DNA of 58,085 nucleotides from Deltaproteobacteria bacterium (GTDB lineage Bacteria; Desulfobacterota; Syntrophia; Syntrophales; UBA5619). This document shows positions 41,629-51,248 of the stretch, one piece after another. Position 1 is the stretch's first letter. Every line of letters starts with the position of its first letter. The position numbers and the translations under genes are program-made. The stretch spans positions 1 through 58,085 of the forward strand of contig JAKAFS010000011.1 in the NCBI GenBank assembly GCA_021817825.1, read 5' to 3'. The notes under the pieces were generated by a model. It did not search any database and was not told the DNA's origin. It was given only the letters and a program-made list of their open reading frames with translations.

Positions 41629-43026
41629 ATGTTGCAGAAGCAGAAGTTGCGGTATTACAGCACGAATCGCCATCTGGACCATGTCCCGGGGATCACCCCC
41701 TTTCGGGAGACCGTTTCCTTCCGGGAGGCGCTGCTGATCGGCCAGGCCCCCGACGAAGGATTGTTCATGCCCGAGCAGATCCCCGTCCTTTCCTTGGAGG
41801 CCCTCAAAGCCCTCAAGGGAAAGCCTTACAGCGCCGCCGCCCTGCTGGTGGCAAAGGCCTTCCTGGCCGGGGAGATTCCTACGGCGCAGCTCAAGCGGAT
41901 CATCGACGATGCCTACAACTATCCCGTGCCGCTGGAAAACGTCCTGGCACGCAAATACGTGATGCGCCTCGATCAGGGACCGACGGCCTCGTTCAAGGAT
42001 TTCGCCGCCCGCATGATGGCCCGGCTCATGAGCGCCTACCGCTCCGCAGGAGAGCGCCTCAACGTCCTGGTCGCCACCTCGGGAGACACGGGAAGCGCCG
42101 TGGGCGACGCCTTTCGGGGCGTCGAGGGGGTCGCCGTGACGATCCTCTACCCGAGGACCGAGGTCAGCGGCCGACAAAAGCGGCAGTTGGATACCATCGG
42201 CCAGAACGTCCAGGCCATCTCCGTGGAAGGGAAGTTCGACGACTGCCAGAACCTGGTGAAACAGGCCTTCTCCGATCCCGACTTTGCGGACCTTCATCTG
42301 ACCTCGGCCAATTCGATCAGCTTCGGGCGTATCCTCCCGCAGATCATCTATTACGTCTGGGCCTGGGCGCAGCTCTCCCGCGACGGAGAGCCGGCGGTCT
42401 TTTCCGTCCCTTCGGGAAACTTCGGCGACGCCCTGGGCTGCGAGTATGCCCGGCGCATGGGGCTTCCGGTGGGAAAGCTCGTCATGCCCACCAACGACAA
42501 CGACGAATTTCCCCGCTTTTTGGAAACCGGCGTCTATGAAAAGGTTTCTCCCTCCCGGGCCTGCCTGTCCAACGCGATGAACGTCGGCCATCCCAGCAAC
42601 CTGGCCCGCTTCTTCGACCTCTACGGCGGCACCGTGGACAGAAACGGCGTCGTCCACAAGGTCCCGGACATCGAGGAGATGAAGAAACACATCTATTCCG
42701 TCAGCATCTCCGATCGGGAAACGAAAAAGACGATCAAACGGATCTACGACCAGCACAAGGTGCTCCTGGAGCCCCACGGCGCCGTGGGCTGGCGGGGGCT
42801 CGAGGTCTATCTCGAACTCTTCGGCGACGTGCCGCTCTGCATCTCCCTGGAAACGGCCCATCCGGCCAAGTTCCCCGACGAGATTCGGGAACTCCTCGGG
42901 ATCAACCCCGAACTCCCGCCGAGCTTGAAAGATATCGATGAGCGTTCGGGAGACCCGGCGTTTCTGAACGCCGATTACGAAACGGTCAAGACCTACCTGC
43001 TGCAAAACCTCAAGGCAAGGGACTAA
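41629..43026 (+). CDS. thrC: Threonine synthase
   Basis: This 465-residue PLP enzyme converts O-phosphohomoserine to threonine, the last step of threonine biosynthesis in the cytosol. It has the long, E. coli-like N-terminal domain (YYSTNRHLDHVPGITPFRE) and the PLP lysine K123 in GPTASFKDFAA. The SGDTGSA and PSGNFGD loops bind the cofactor phosphate and substrate. It is divergent from selD, with no identified promoter, and a small secreted-protein gene follows. Confidence 0.95.
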   Translation: MLQKQKLRYYSTNRHLDHVPGITPFRETVSFREALLIGQAPDEGLFMPEQIPVLSLEALKALKGKPYSAAALLVAKAFLAGEIPTAQLKRIIDDAYNYPVPLENVLARKYVMRLDQGPTASFKDFAARMMARLMSAYRSAGERLNVLVATSGDTGSAVGDAFRGVEGVAVTILYPRTEVSGRQKRQLDTIGQNVQAISVEGKFDDCQNLVKQAFSDPDFADLHLTSANSISFGRILPQIIYYVWAWAQLSRDGEPAVFSVPSGNFGDALGCEYARRMGLPVGKLVMPTNDNDEFPRFLETGVYEKVSPSRACLSNAMNVGHPSNLARFFDLYGGTVDRNGVVHKVPDIEEMKKHIYSVSISDRETKKTIKRIYDQHKVLLEPHGAVGWRGLEVYLELFGDVPLCISLETAHPAKFPDEIRELLGINPELPPSLKDIDERSGDPAFLNADYETVKTYLLQNLKARD

Positions 43027-43098
43027 AACCGGGTGCCGGGGTTTGACAGCCGACGGTCAGGAAACGCCAACCGGGACAGCGGCGGAAAGAGGGACCTT

Positions 43099-43455
43099 AT
43101 GAAAGCATACATGGCGGTGCCGGTCCTGCTCTTCTTTTCCATCGGCCTTGCCGCGGCGCCGGCCCAGGAATACGGCAAGATCCGCCCCTTGAACGAAAGG
43201 GCCGCCCAGATTGTCCAACAGCGAGACCGTTTCGTCACCCAGGTGTTGACCTCCTACGGCATCCCCCACGAAGAAAATGAACAGGGCGCCGTGGTGCGGA
43301 TCAAGATGGACGGCCGGTGGCTCGCGGTGACGGCAATCGAGGTCGTGCCGGTGGTCGAAGAAGCAGGCGGGCTACGACAGGTCACGGCCCATACCCTCTA
43401 TTTCACCACCGCAACCGGCATTCTGGAACTCCGTTCGGAACTGAAGATCCGCTGA
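43099..43455 (+). CDS. Small secreted protein, unknown family
   Basis: This 118-residue protein has a signal peptide (about 1-22, MKAYMAVPVLLFFSIGLAAA) and a mature part of about 95 residues with a beta-rich pattern. No motif is recognised. A longer reading from 43033 lacks a ribosome site; the start at 43099 follows agaggga. It lies between thrC and the YihY-cNMP gene on the same strand. Confidence 0.6.
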   Translation: MKAYMAVPVLLFFSIGLAAAPAQEYGKIRPLNERAAQIVQQRDRFVTQVLTSYGIPHEENEQGAVVRIKMDGRWLAVTAIEVVPVVEEAGGLRQVTAHTLYFTTATGILELRSELKIR

Positions 43456-43547
43456 TCCAAAGGCTCGGGCAGCACGTTGACGATCACTTATGAGCGGCGC
43501 TTGAATTCCGCGGGCGATGACGGCGGACTGACGAGCAGGAGCAGAGC

Positions 43548-45089
43548 ATGACCGAGGAAGCGATCCCAGGCCGGACCGCAAAGACGCCCCACAATCTCCA
43601 TTTCTTCCTGGCGACCCTGGGCGACGTCATTGCCGATACGATCCGCAACTATCGGAACAACGGCGACACGAACCAGGCCGCCGCGATCGCCCTTTACGCG
43701 ATTCTCTCGATCATTCCCCTCTTCCTTCTCACTTATCTGCTGGTCGGCAACCTCTTTGGCGCCAATCCCGAGATCCAGGGGAAACTGATCGAAGGGATCC
43801 GCGAGTTCGTCCCCTCTTTTTCCGGGGAACTGCTCACCCAGTTCGGACAGATCGAGAGAAAGAGGACGACCCTCGGCTGGGTCGGAATCATCAGTTTGAT
43901 CTGGTTTTCGGCCATGATCTTCAACGCCATCGAAACGGCGCTGAACATCATCTTCCGTTCCAAGAGCCACCGAAATTATTTTGCCTCGAAACTCCTGGCC
44001 ATCGCCATGATCCCGCTGGGCTGGGCCATCGGCGTCGCCAGCGTGGGCATCACCTATATCGCCGCGGTCCTTGCCGAGCAGCCGCTGATCGGCGCCGGAG
44101 GACTGCTCTTTTTCCCGGTGCTCCACAACGCCCTTTTCCGGTATCTGCTTCCCTATCTGGTCACGGTCCTGTTTTTCACCGTCGTTTACAAGGTGATCCC
44201 CACCGGAAAGGTCAGTCTGAAGAGTGCCTTGGTCGGCAGCGCGATCTTCTCGGCCCTCATGGAAATCGCCAAACAGTTCTTTACCTGGTACGTCGCCAAC
44301 TATACCCGCTACAACGTGATTTTCGGCTCCCTGGAGGCCGTCGTCATCCTCGTCATTTGGGCCTTCTACCTCTCCCTCATCCTATTGTTCTGCGCCGAAC
44401 TCATCGCTTCCTATGAGCGACGGGACACGATCCTCCTGGAGAAGGCGCTGCTCCGCCCCCGCAAGGACGGCCTGCCGACCGACGTCCATCTCTTCCGGAA
44501 GTTCGGCCGCCTCTTCGAGAAGGATGCCTACATTTTCCGCGAAGGGGATGTCAGCGAAAGCATTTATTACATTCTGAGCGGCCGGGTCCGGATGGAGAAA
44601 AGCGCCGGAAAGGTGACCAAGATCCTGGCCGAGATGGGACCGGGGCAGTATTTCGGCGAAATGGCCGCGCTGATCCGCAGCCCGCGGACCGCCTCGGCCC
44701 GTTGCGCCGAGAGGTGCCACATCGCCGTCATCGAGAGCGACACCTTGCGCACGGTCCTGCGGGACAACGAAGAGGTCTCCCTGTTCATGCTCAAGGAGTT
44801 CTCCAACCGGCTCCGGCGCGGCAACGAGGCGCTGGACAGGCTGACCCAGGACTGGATCGCCCTCATGGCGACCCTCTATTTCCTGCGCGCCTGGCCGTTG
44901 GCGGCGGGGCGGGACCCCGTTGCGGAGTTGGCCCGGGCCACGGGCAAGGAGGCGGAAGAGATCCAGGAGGTGCTGACGGAGCTGGGCAGCCAGGGAGTGC
45001 TCACCCTTCAGGACAGCCGCGTCACCGCATTCCACCCTGAAGAGGCCCTGCGGCGCATCGATGCGCAGGTGGCGGTTGAAATCGCCTAA
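43548..45089 (+). CDS. YihY/BrkB-type membrane protein fused to a cyclic-nucleotide-binding domain
   Basis: This 513-residue protein has an N-terminal YihY/BrkB domain (about 25-290) with six predicted membrane helices (ALYAILSIIPLFLLTYLLVG; LGWVGIISLIWFSAMIFNAIE). It is followed by a cNMP-binding domain (about 320-430) with the phosphate-binding cassette FGEMAALIRSPRTASA, where the Arg contacts the cyclic phosphate, and a helical tail of about 70 residues that may carry a winged-helix-like fold. The fusion of a membrane YihY with a cAMP/cGMP sensor is unusual. The window also carries a CHASE2 cyclase, a possible source of ligand. The last four bases overlap the convergent radical SAM gene. 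Confidence 0.87.
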   Translation: MTEEAIPGRTAKTPHNLHFFLATLGDVIADTIRNYRNNGDTNQAAAIALYAILSIIPLFLLTYLLVGNLFGANPEIQGKLIEGIREFVPSFSGELLTQFGQIERKRTTLGWVGIISLIWFSAMIFNAIETALNIIFRSKSHRNYFASKLLAIAMIPLGWAIGVASVGITYIAAVLAEQPLIGAGGLLFFPVLHNALFRYLLPYLVTVLFFTVVYKVIPTGKVSLKSALVGSAIFSALMEIAKQFFTWYVANYTRYNVIFGSLEAVVILVIWAFYLSLILLFCAELIASYERRDTILLEKALLRPRKDGLPTDVHLFRKFGRLFEKDAYIFREGDVSESIYYILSGRVRMEKSAGKVTKILAEMGPGQYFGEMAALIRSPRTASARCAERCHIAVIESDTLRTVLRDNEEVSLFMLKEFSNRLRRGNEALDRLTQDWIALMATLYFLRAWPLAAGRDPVAELARATGKEAEEIQEVLTELGSQGVLTLQDSRVTAFHPEEALRRIDAQVAVEIA

Positions 45090-46753
45090 AGAAAAGCTCG
45101 CCCCCGGCCGGCCAGCGCCAGCAGCGGAGCATGGTTCGAGGTAAAAAAGGGCGGATCCCGACGGAGGATCGCCGCCACGGTGGGATCTTTCTTGAATTCG
45201 GTCTCTAAAAACCGGCGTACGGCGCCCCGCTGCCACCCCCGGGGGTGGGTGAACGACCGGTAGAGAGACAGATCCCCCGGGTAGAATTCCCCGGTGGTCA
45301 ACTGCGCCGCCTCGGATCCGCAGGCCGGCAGGTTGAAGATCGCGAGGTTCAGAAACCCGATCGCCTCTCCGTGGGCGACGGTAAAATTGAGGGTCCGCCG
45401 CGCCGCCGCAGGGGTTTCCGCAGGGGTCCCGAAGAGGAGATAGACATAGGTCGCGATCCCCGCCTCCCTGAGATTTTCCAACGCCGCCGCGGCCAGCGCC
45501 AGAGGAAACCCCTTCCCCAGCGCGTCGAGAACCCCCTGATCGCCCGATTCCAGCCCCAGTTTGAGCATCACGCAACCGGCCGCACGGAGCCGCCGGCAGA
45601 ACTCCCGATCGGCCAACTCCGCCGTGATCCTGGCAAATCCGTACCAGGGCGCCCCGGGAGGGGATAGCGTCAGGGCCTTGAGGAGCGCCGGGCTCAGGGC
45701 GTTGTCCAGAAGGTGGATGAGCGCCGGCTGCCATCGCCTCACAAGGTCGCGAAGGTCCGCCGTCACCCGGTCCGGCGGCAGCGGCCGATAAGGATTTCCT
45801 TCGGCCTGTTCCGGACAGAAGGAGCAGCGGCGCCACCAGCAGCCGCCGGAGGCACTGTAGGGGAGGATCATCCCCGGCGCCAGGTAATCGTCCGGGGGAA
45901 AACCGTCGAGATCGGGCCGGTCGTCGCCGCCGTCGTGAGGGGTGCCCAGGAGGGCCGAAAGCGGAATTTCTCCCGGTCCGGCGATCATGTCGTCTGCCAG
46001 TTCCGGAAAGAGGTTCCTGCGGCCGAGGCCCCGCATCCAGGAGGTGACCAGGCCGCCGCCCAGAACGATCCGGAGGCGGGGATGCTTCCGCTTCAGAAAA
46101 CCGATCATCGCGAAGCTCGTCAGGGCCTGGCTGAGGTAGTTGAGGGAAAAGCCGACATGCGAGAAAGGTCCCTCGGCCAGGAGTTCCGGAAGACGGACCG
46201 CAAACCAGGCATGGAAGGGGTTGGCCTCCGGCGCCGCGGCGGCCGAAAGGAGATCGGCGCTCTTCACCGGGGAAAGACGGCGGTCCTCATAATCGGCGAG
46301 ACTGAGACGCACCCCGTAGGGTTTGGCTGCCGTCATCAGGAGGCGATTCACGTCCGTCACCGCTCGTCGGTAGCGGTCGGGCGCCCCATAGAGTCCCCAG
46401 GAACGGAGGGCCGCAAGATGACCCGCCAGGCGCCGGGCCGCTCCCCGGGTCCAGGTGCCGGTCGCCGTCCCGGGCAGCGCCATCCTTTCGGCCTCCCCCT
46501 CGGCGAAGTGCGCTCCGGACGCAGGCGGACCTTCCGCCCGACCGGCGCCGGCAAAACCGCCGTTCACGATCCGCGCCTCGGCATCCAAGAGGGCGAGTTG
46601 TCCTTCCAGATTGGCATCCCAGAGCCGGCAGAGGATCCCGCGCCGCCGGAGCGCTCCGGCCAGCCGGGCCGGTCCTCCCGGCGCCTCGCAGATTTTCGCC
46701 GCCGGAGGATGGATGAGCAGCAGCCCCTTCCCTTGCCCCGTTTTTTGATTCAT
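45086..46753 (-). CDS. Radical SAM protein (B12-binding-like group)
   Basis: This 555-residue protein has a radical SAM domain in its second half, with the Fe-S motif GGCWWRRCSFCPE (CX4CX2C, a variant of CX3CX2C also seen in B12-dependent members) and a GLESGDQGVLDALGKGF SAM-binding segment. The N-terminal third may be a cobalamin-binding-like fold (LLLIHPPAAK), but without a clear His motif. It probably does a methyl transfer or C-C bond reaction on an unknown substrate. The neighbouring DUF985 and J-domain genes do not reveal it. Confidence 0.8.
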   Translation of the reverse strand: MNQKTGQGKGLLLIHPPAAKICEAPGGPARLAGALRRRGILCRLWDANLEGQLALLDAEARIVNGGFAGAGRAEGPPASGAHFAEGEAERMALPGTATGTWTRGAARRLAGHLAALRSWGLYGAPDRYRRAVTDVNRLLMTAAKPYGVRLSLADYEDRRLSPVKSADLLSAAAAPEANPFHAWFAVRLPELLAEGPFSHVGFSLNYLSQALTSFAMIGFLKRKHPRLRIVLGGGLVTSWMRGLGRRNLFPELADDMIAGPGEIPLSALLGTPHDGGDDRPDLDGFPPDDYLAPGMILPYSASGGCWWRRCSFCPEQAEGNPYRPLPPDRVTADLRDLVRRWQPALIHLLDNALSPALLKALTLSPPGAPWYGFARITAELADREFCRRLRAAGCVMLKLGLESGDQGVLDALGKGFPLALAAAALENLREAGIATYVYLLFGTPAETPAAARRTLNFTVAHGEAIGFLNLAIFNLPACGSEAAQLTTGEFYPGDLSLYRSFTHPRGWQRGAVRRFLETEFKKDPTVAAILRRDPPFFTSNHAPLLALAGRGRAFL

Positions 46754-46867
46754 CCTGCTTGCTTTCTCGAAAAGCGGCGCGAACCGGAATCACGTCGTCC
46801 GATCCCCCCAAGGGATTTTCGGTTCGGTGGCCGCCGCCCGGCACGACCGGCCCTTCTTTCGCCGGCG

Positions 46868-47356
46868 CTAGGGTTTGACGTATCTGGCGATTTGCCCCCA
46901 GAGGTGCGGGAAAAGGTCCCTGATGAGCGGCCCTTTCGCCAGCTCCATATCCCCGTAATCAAACCCGGGAGATACCGCTTCGCTGACCAGGCCGAACTCC
47001 CCCTGTTCCAGTTCGGAGGCCTTCCATCAGCCGCCCCGGACGAGCAACTGCAGCCGTTGCCCTTTCTCCAGGTCGCAGCCGAGCACTTCCTTTTCCAGGC
47101 GTCCGTCGGGATGGACGATCAGGTAGGTCAGAGGGGAGCCGCCTTGAAAAAAATGGAGGATGTCCGACCTATTCTTGTGCAAATGACCGATCGGGCTGTC
47201 GTCGGTGAGCAGGTAGAAAATCGAAGAAAGCAGACACCGGGGTTCGGCAGCGTAAGGAACGGCGGTTTGGCGATCGGAGCGATAGGTCCGGAAATAATAG
47301 CCCCCTTCGACATGGGGCTCCAGCAACAACCGCTCGATGAGCTGACGTTTATTCAT
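46868..47356 (-). CDS. DUF985 cupin with an in-frame TGA (selenocysteine candidate)
   Basis: From ATG 47356 (excellent site aaaggagg) the frame reads 109 codons of a DUF985 (Cupin_5) protein (EPHVEGGYYFRTYRSD, SPLTYLIVHPDGRLEKEVLG), then TGA at 47027-47029, then continues in the same frame for 52 codons (WKASELEQGEFGLVSEA, SPGFDYGDMELAKG) to TAG at 46868-46870. The total of 162 residues is the normal family length. From memory, Cys is common in the family at the TGA position (GG-x-W). Because the genome encodes a Sec-containing SelD, TGA may be selenocysteine (residue 110). A hairpin with 7-bp arms (CCGAACT/AGTTCGG) lies about 10 bases after the TGA. A fresh nonsense mutation is the alternative. 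Confidence 0.6.
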
Positions 47357-47486
47357 ATGCTCCTCCTTTCCCGCCCTTGCCCCGCTGCTTGCCGCGGACG
47401 GTTTTTCATATCACAAGACAGCGGCCTTTGCACCCCTTCACTCACCAACCATCATCACAGGTGTTCTTCCTCGGCAAATTATGCTA

Positions 47487-47516
47487 TTGACCATTGGAAC
47501 AGGGTGACGGTATTCT
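47487..47516 (+). promoter_or_regulatory. Sigma70-like promoter of the J-domain gene
   Basis: TTGACC (47487-47492) and TATTCT (47511-47516) are separated by 18 bases. The start codon at 47547 is 31 bases after the -10. Confidence 0.55.
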
Positions 47517-47546
47517 CCCCTTTCGATACCTTGGGACGCAGGCGAC

Positions 47547-48305
47547 ATGGATTCACGGGGCCAAGACAGCAGAATCATTCTTCCGGAGGAGCAGTTCCTC
47601 CAGTCCTGTCGCACGCTCTTTGGTCCGGAAGTGCGGATCACGCCGCAATTTCTCGGCTACTTGCAACCGGCGGGCGTAAAGACGGCGTACCGTAAACTGG
47701 CCATGGAAACCCATCCCGATCGGGCCATTCATATCGGTACGGAAGAATCGATTTTGGAAACACGGTTCAAGGAGGTCAATCGCGCCTATGAACAGATCGT
47801 TGCCTATGTCCGGGAGCCGGAACGCTACATTCTGAGGCTGCCGCCCGGGTCCGGCGGCCGGGCCCACCGTCCCGCAACCGCCCCCCCGGCCAAGCCGCAG
47901 CCACATTTTTACCAGGGACCGATTCCCCCAAGGAAAATTTTTATCGGTCAGTACCTCTATTACTCCGGCCGCATCTCCATGCAGCAGATGTGGGGCGCCG
48001 TCGTCTGGCAGAAGCTCCGGAGGCCGCGACTCGGCGACCTCGCCCGCACGCTCCACTGGCTGACCCCGGTGGACATCCGGGAGATCCTACAGCAGCGCAA
48101 CCGGGGAGAACTCTTCGGCGAATTTGCCCTGCGGACGGGATTGCTGAGTTATTATCAGCTCCTGGTCCTGCTGGGACGCCAAAAAAGGCTCCAGCCCCGC
48201 ATCGGAAATTACTTCATTGAACAGAAGATCCTGCTGCCCGAGGAAATCGACGCCATGGTGGAGGCGCTCAAGGAGCACAACCGCCAACATTGGTTCAAGA
48301 AATAG
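47547..48305 (+). CDS. J-domain protein with a C-terminal helical domain
   Basis: This 252-residue protein has a J domain at about 35-100 with the essential HPD (H56-P57-D58 in METHPDRA), so it may stimulate DnaK. After a Pro/Ala-rich linker (about 105-125), residues 130-252 hold a conserved-looking helical region with two repeated phrases, [22 protein letters not shown] and [17 protein letters not shown], of a kind found in secretion and pilus ATPase N-termini. No zinc-finger or DnaJ C-terminal domain is present. The role is unknown. Confidence 0.75.
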   Translation: MDSRGQDSRIILPEEQFLQSCRTLFGPEVRITPQFLGYLQPAGVKTAYRKLAMETHPDRAIHIGTEESILETRFKEVNRAYEQIVAYVREPERYILRLPPGSGGRAHRPATAPPAKPQPHFYQGPIPPRKIFIGQYLYYSGRISMQQMWGAVVWQKLRRPRLGDLARTLHWLTPVDIREILQQRNRGELFGEFALRTGLLSYYQLLVLLGRQKRLQPRIGNYFIEQKILLPEEIDAMVEALKEHNRQHWFKK

Positions 48306-48373
48306 CACAGCGGACGACTCCCTAACCCTCAACCCACGGGCCATGCCGCCCGATCGTTCACAACAGGAGGCTC

Positions 48374-49615
48374 ATGATGCTGCAACCCCTCTTCGGCATT
48401 CTCGTTCTTCTGGGTCTGGCCTGGGCCGTCAGCGAAAAAAGAAGCCAGGTCGCCGTCCGGGACATCGTGATCGGCCTTGCCCTGCAATTTGCGACCGTGC
48501 TGATCCTTTTGAAAGCGCCTCCGATCCGGAACCTCTTCGGAGCCCTCAACAAGGCGGTCGAACTGCTCGAATCTTCCACCCGGGCCGGCACCACCTTCGC
48601 CTTCGGCTACCTGGGCGGAGGTCCCCTCCCCTTCCCGGAAAGCGCCCCCGGCGCGAGCTTCGTCTTCGCCCTCCAGGCGATCCCGATCGTCCTGGTCGTG
48701 GCGGCCCTCTGTTCGCTCCTCTTCTACTGGCGCATCCTCCCCCTCGTGGTCCGGGGCTTTTCCTGGCTGCTCCAGAAGACGATGGGGATCGGCGGGGCCG
48801 TGGGGCTTTCCGCCGCGGCGAACATCTTCCTGGGAATGGTGGAATCGCCCCTGTTCATCCGCCCTTATTTGAAGAAAATGACCCGCAGCGAGCTTTTCAC
48901 GACTATGAGCTGCGGGATGGCGGGCATCGCGGGAACCGTCATGGTCCTCTACGCCTTCATGCTCAAGACGGTGCTGCCCGACGCCCTGGCCCACATCCTC
49001 ATCGTCTCGGTCATCACCATCCCCGGGGCGATCATGATCTCGCGGATCATGATCCCCGAGACGGGGGAGTTGACCGCCGGCCGCATCGTCCCGCCCCAGG
49101 AGGCCAGCGGTTCCATGGACGCCATCACCAAGGGGACGATGGATGGAATCCAGCTGTTGATCAACATCGTGGCGATGGTGATCGTCCTGATCGCCCTGGT
49201 GAGCCTCGTCAACGGACTGCTGTCCCTACTGCCGGCCGTAAGCAGCCAGCCCCTCACCTTGCAGCGTCTCCTGGGCTGGATCATGGCCCCGATCGTCTGG
49301 TTGATCGGCATCCCCTGGTCCGAGGCCCCGGCGGCAGGCGCGCTCATGGGGACAAAGACCGTCCTGAACGAACTGATCGCCTATGCGGAGCTGGCGAAAC
49401 TCCCCGCCGAAACCCTTTCTCCGCACAGCCGGCTGATCATGATCTACGCCCTCTGCGGTTTCGCGAACCTGGGCTCCCTCGGCATCCTCATCGGCGGGAT
49501 GGGCAGCATGGCCCCGGAAAGAAGGACCGAAATCGTCGAGCTGGGATTCAAATCGATTGTCGCGGGCACCCTGGCAACCTTGCTGGCAGGCGCAATCGTC
49601 GGGATCATCGCCTGA
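48374..49615 (+). CDS. NupC-type concentrative nucleoside transporter
   Basis: This 413-residue membrane protein has about ten helices and CNT-family segments ([39 protein letters not shown], shown in parts, and [16 protein letters not shown]). It imports nucleosides with H+ or Na+. The start ATG at 48374 (an adjacent ATG at 48377 is possible) has an aacaggagg site. An ABC transporter operon starts 36 bases downstream, but the two transport systems may be unrelated. Confidence 0.9.
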   Translation: MMLQPLFGILVLLGLAWAVSEKRSQVAVRDIVIGLALQFATVLILLKAPPIRNLFGALNKAVELLESSTRAGTTFAFGYLGGGPLPFPESAPGASFVFALQAIPIVLVVAALCSLLFYWRILPLVVRGFSWLLQKTMGIGGAVGLSAAANIFLGMVESPLFIRPYLKKMTRSELFTTMSCGMAGIAGTVMVLYAFMLKTVLPDALAHILIVSVITIPGAIMISRIMIPETGELTAGRIVPPQEASGSMDAITKGTMDGIQLLINIVAMVIVLIALVSLVNGLLSLLPAVSSQPLTLQRLLGWIMAPIVWLIGIPWSEAPAAGALMGTKTVLNELIAYAELAKLPAETLSPHSRLIMIYALCGFANLGSLGILIGGMGSMAPERRTEIVELGFKSIVAGTLATLLAGAIVGIIA

Positions 49616-49651
49616 CAGCTTGCAGGAGTGAAAGACGGACGAGGACTGCGA

Positions 49652-50482
49652 ATGAAGCGACACCTTCTCAGGGCGGCAGCGCTGCGCCGGACGACCGTCA
49701 TCGATGCCGGGCGGTTCTTCCTCCTGGCGGGTCTGCTCCTCTGGCTTTTGGCCTTGGGAAACCAGGGGCTCGGCTACCCCTGGCAATGGTACCGCGTCCC
49801 CCCCTTCCTCTTCGCCCAGGAAGGCGGCGTCTGGACCGCGGGGCCGCTTCTGCGGGGACTCCTGGTGACTTTGGAAATCTCGGTCCTGGCGCTGGCCGGA
49901 GCCCTGCTCCTCGGCCTGGCGACGGCGCTCTTTCGGCTGTCCGCCTCTTTCACCGCCCGGGCCCTCGCCCGGGGCTACCTGGAAGCCGTCCGGAACACGC
50001 CGCTGCTCATCCAGATCTTCTTCGTCTATTTCGTCCTGGCGCCGGTCCTGAACATCGGCGGCTTCGCCTCGGCGGTCCTGGCGTTGAGCCTTTTCGAGGG
50101 GGCCTACGCCGCGGAGATCCTCCGGGCGGGGATCGTTTCCCTCCCCCGCGGTCAGTGGGAAGCCGCGCACAGCCTGGGGTTAAGCGTTTTTGCGACCTAC
50201 AGGAAAGTGATCCTCCCCCAGGCGGTCCGCCGCGTCCTGCCGCCCCTGGCCGGACAGGGGATCTCGCTGGTCAAGGATTCCTCTCTCGTAAGCACCATCG
50301 CCATCTACGATCTCACGATGCAGGGACAGAAGATCGTGGCGGAGACCTTCCTGGCCTTCGAGATCTGGTTTACCGTCGCGGCGCTTTACCTCCTTTTGAC
50401 CTTCGGCCTGTCGGCCGTCGTCCGCCTGCTGGAACGGCGGATGGACGGCATCCCCTTTGCCCGGATCGGAGGCATCCCATGA
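49652..50482 (+). CDS. Polar amino-acid ABC transporter permease 1
   Basis: This protein of about 276 residues has an N-terminal extension with one membrane helix and a HisM/GlnP-type permease core (about 75-270). It includes [19 protein letters not shown] and the EAA motif [28 protein letters not shown] that contacts the ATPase. ATG 49652 is preferred over GTG 49628 because gagga lies at the right distance. The stop overlaps the ATPase start (ATGA at 50479-50482). Confidence 0.93.
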   Translation: MKRHLLRAAALRRTTVIDAGRFFLLAGLLLWLLALGNQGLGYPWQWYRVPPFLFAQEGGVWTAGPLLRGLLVTLEISVLALAGALLLGLATALFRLSASFTARALARGYLEAVRNTPLLIQIFFVYFVLAPVLNIGGFASAVLALSLFEGAYAAEILRAGIVSLPRGQWEAAHSLGLSVFATYRKVILPQAVRRVLPPLAGQGISLVKDSSLVSTIAIYDLTMQGQKIVAETFLAFEIWFTVAALYLLLTFGLSAVVRLLERRMDGIPFARIGGIP

Positions 50483-51219
50483 CCGACGAGCCGATCATCG
50501 AAGCGCAGGCCCTGACGAAGCGTTTTCCCGGCGCCGTGGTGGCCCTGGACGGCTTTTCGCTGACCGTCCTGCGGGGCGAAGTGGTCGTCATCATCGGCCC
50601 CTCGGGATCGGGAAAATCGACCTTCCTCCGCTGTCTCAACGGTCTGGAGGAGATCGACGCCGGCGCCATCGTCATCGACGGAATTCCGCTCGACCACCAC
50701 CGATCGAATCGCCTGCTCATCCGCCAGGAGGTGGGAATGGTCTTCCAGTCCTTCAACCTCTTCCCCCACCTGACGGTGCGGGAAAATATCGACCTGGCCC
50801 AGGTGCAGGTCCGCAAAAAGACGCAAGCCGAGGCCGCCCGGACGACGCTGGCCCTTTTGGCCAAGGTGGGTATCGCCGAGAAGGCGGACCGCTACCCCCA
50901 GGAGCTCTCGGGAGGCCAGCAGCAGCGGGTCGCCATCGCCCGGGCGCTGGCCATGAGTCCCAAGGTGATGCTCTTTGACGAGGCGACGAGCGCCCTCGAT
51001 CCGGAGATGATCGGCGAAGTCCTGGAGGTGATGCGGGCGCTGGCCGCCGAGGGAATGACGATGGTCGTCGTCACCCACGAGATGGGGTTCGCCCGGGAGG
51101 TCGGCGATCGGATCGTGTTCATGGAAGCGGGAAGGACCGTGGAAGAAGCCCCGACCGAACGCTTCTTCGCCGCTCCGCGGGAAGAGAGGACCAAAGCCTT
51201 TTTGAGCCAGATCCTCTAG
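50479..51219 (+). CDS. Polar amino-acid ABC transporter ATP-binding protein
   Basis: This 246-residue ATPase has Walker [10 protein letters not shown], the Q loop [10 protein letters not shown], signature LSGGQQQR, Walker [14 protein letters not shown] and the switch His in VTHEMGF. It drives uptake with the two permeases and the binding protein in this operon. It overlaps permease 1 by four bases. Confidence 0.97.
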   Translation: MTDEPIIEAQALTKRFPGAVVALDGFSLTVLRGEVVVIIGPSGSGKSTFLRCLNGLEEIDAGAIVIDGIPLDHHRSNRLLIRQEVGMVFQSFNLFPHLTVRENIDLAQVQVRKKTQAEAARTTLALLAKVGIAEKADRYPQELSGGQQQRVAIARALAMSPKVMLFDEATSALDPEMIGEVLEVMRALAAEGMTMVVVTHEMGFAREVGDRIVFMEAGRTVEEAPTERFFAAPREERTKAFLSQIL

Positions 51220-51248
51220 AAGGTTGTTGAAGAGAAAGGAGAACCACT

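Noticed and set aside
45713-47695. A 660-codon plus-strand frame over the radical SAM and DUF985 genes
   Set aside because: Both minus-strand genes have clear motifs; this frame is a shadow with Arg/Pro/Gly-rich composition.
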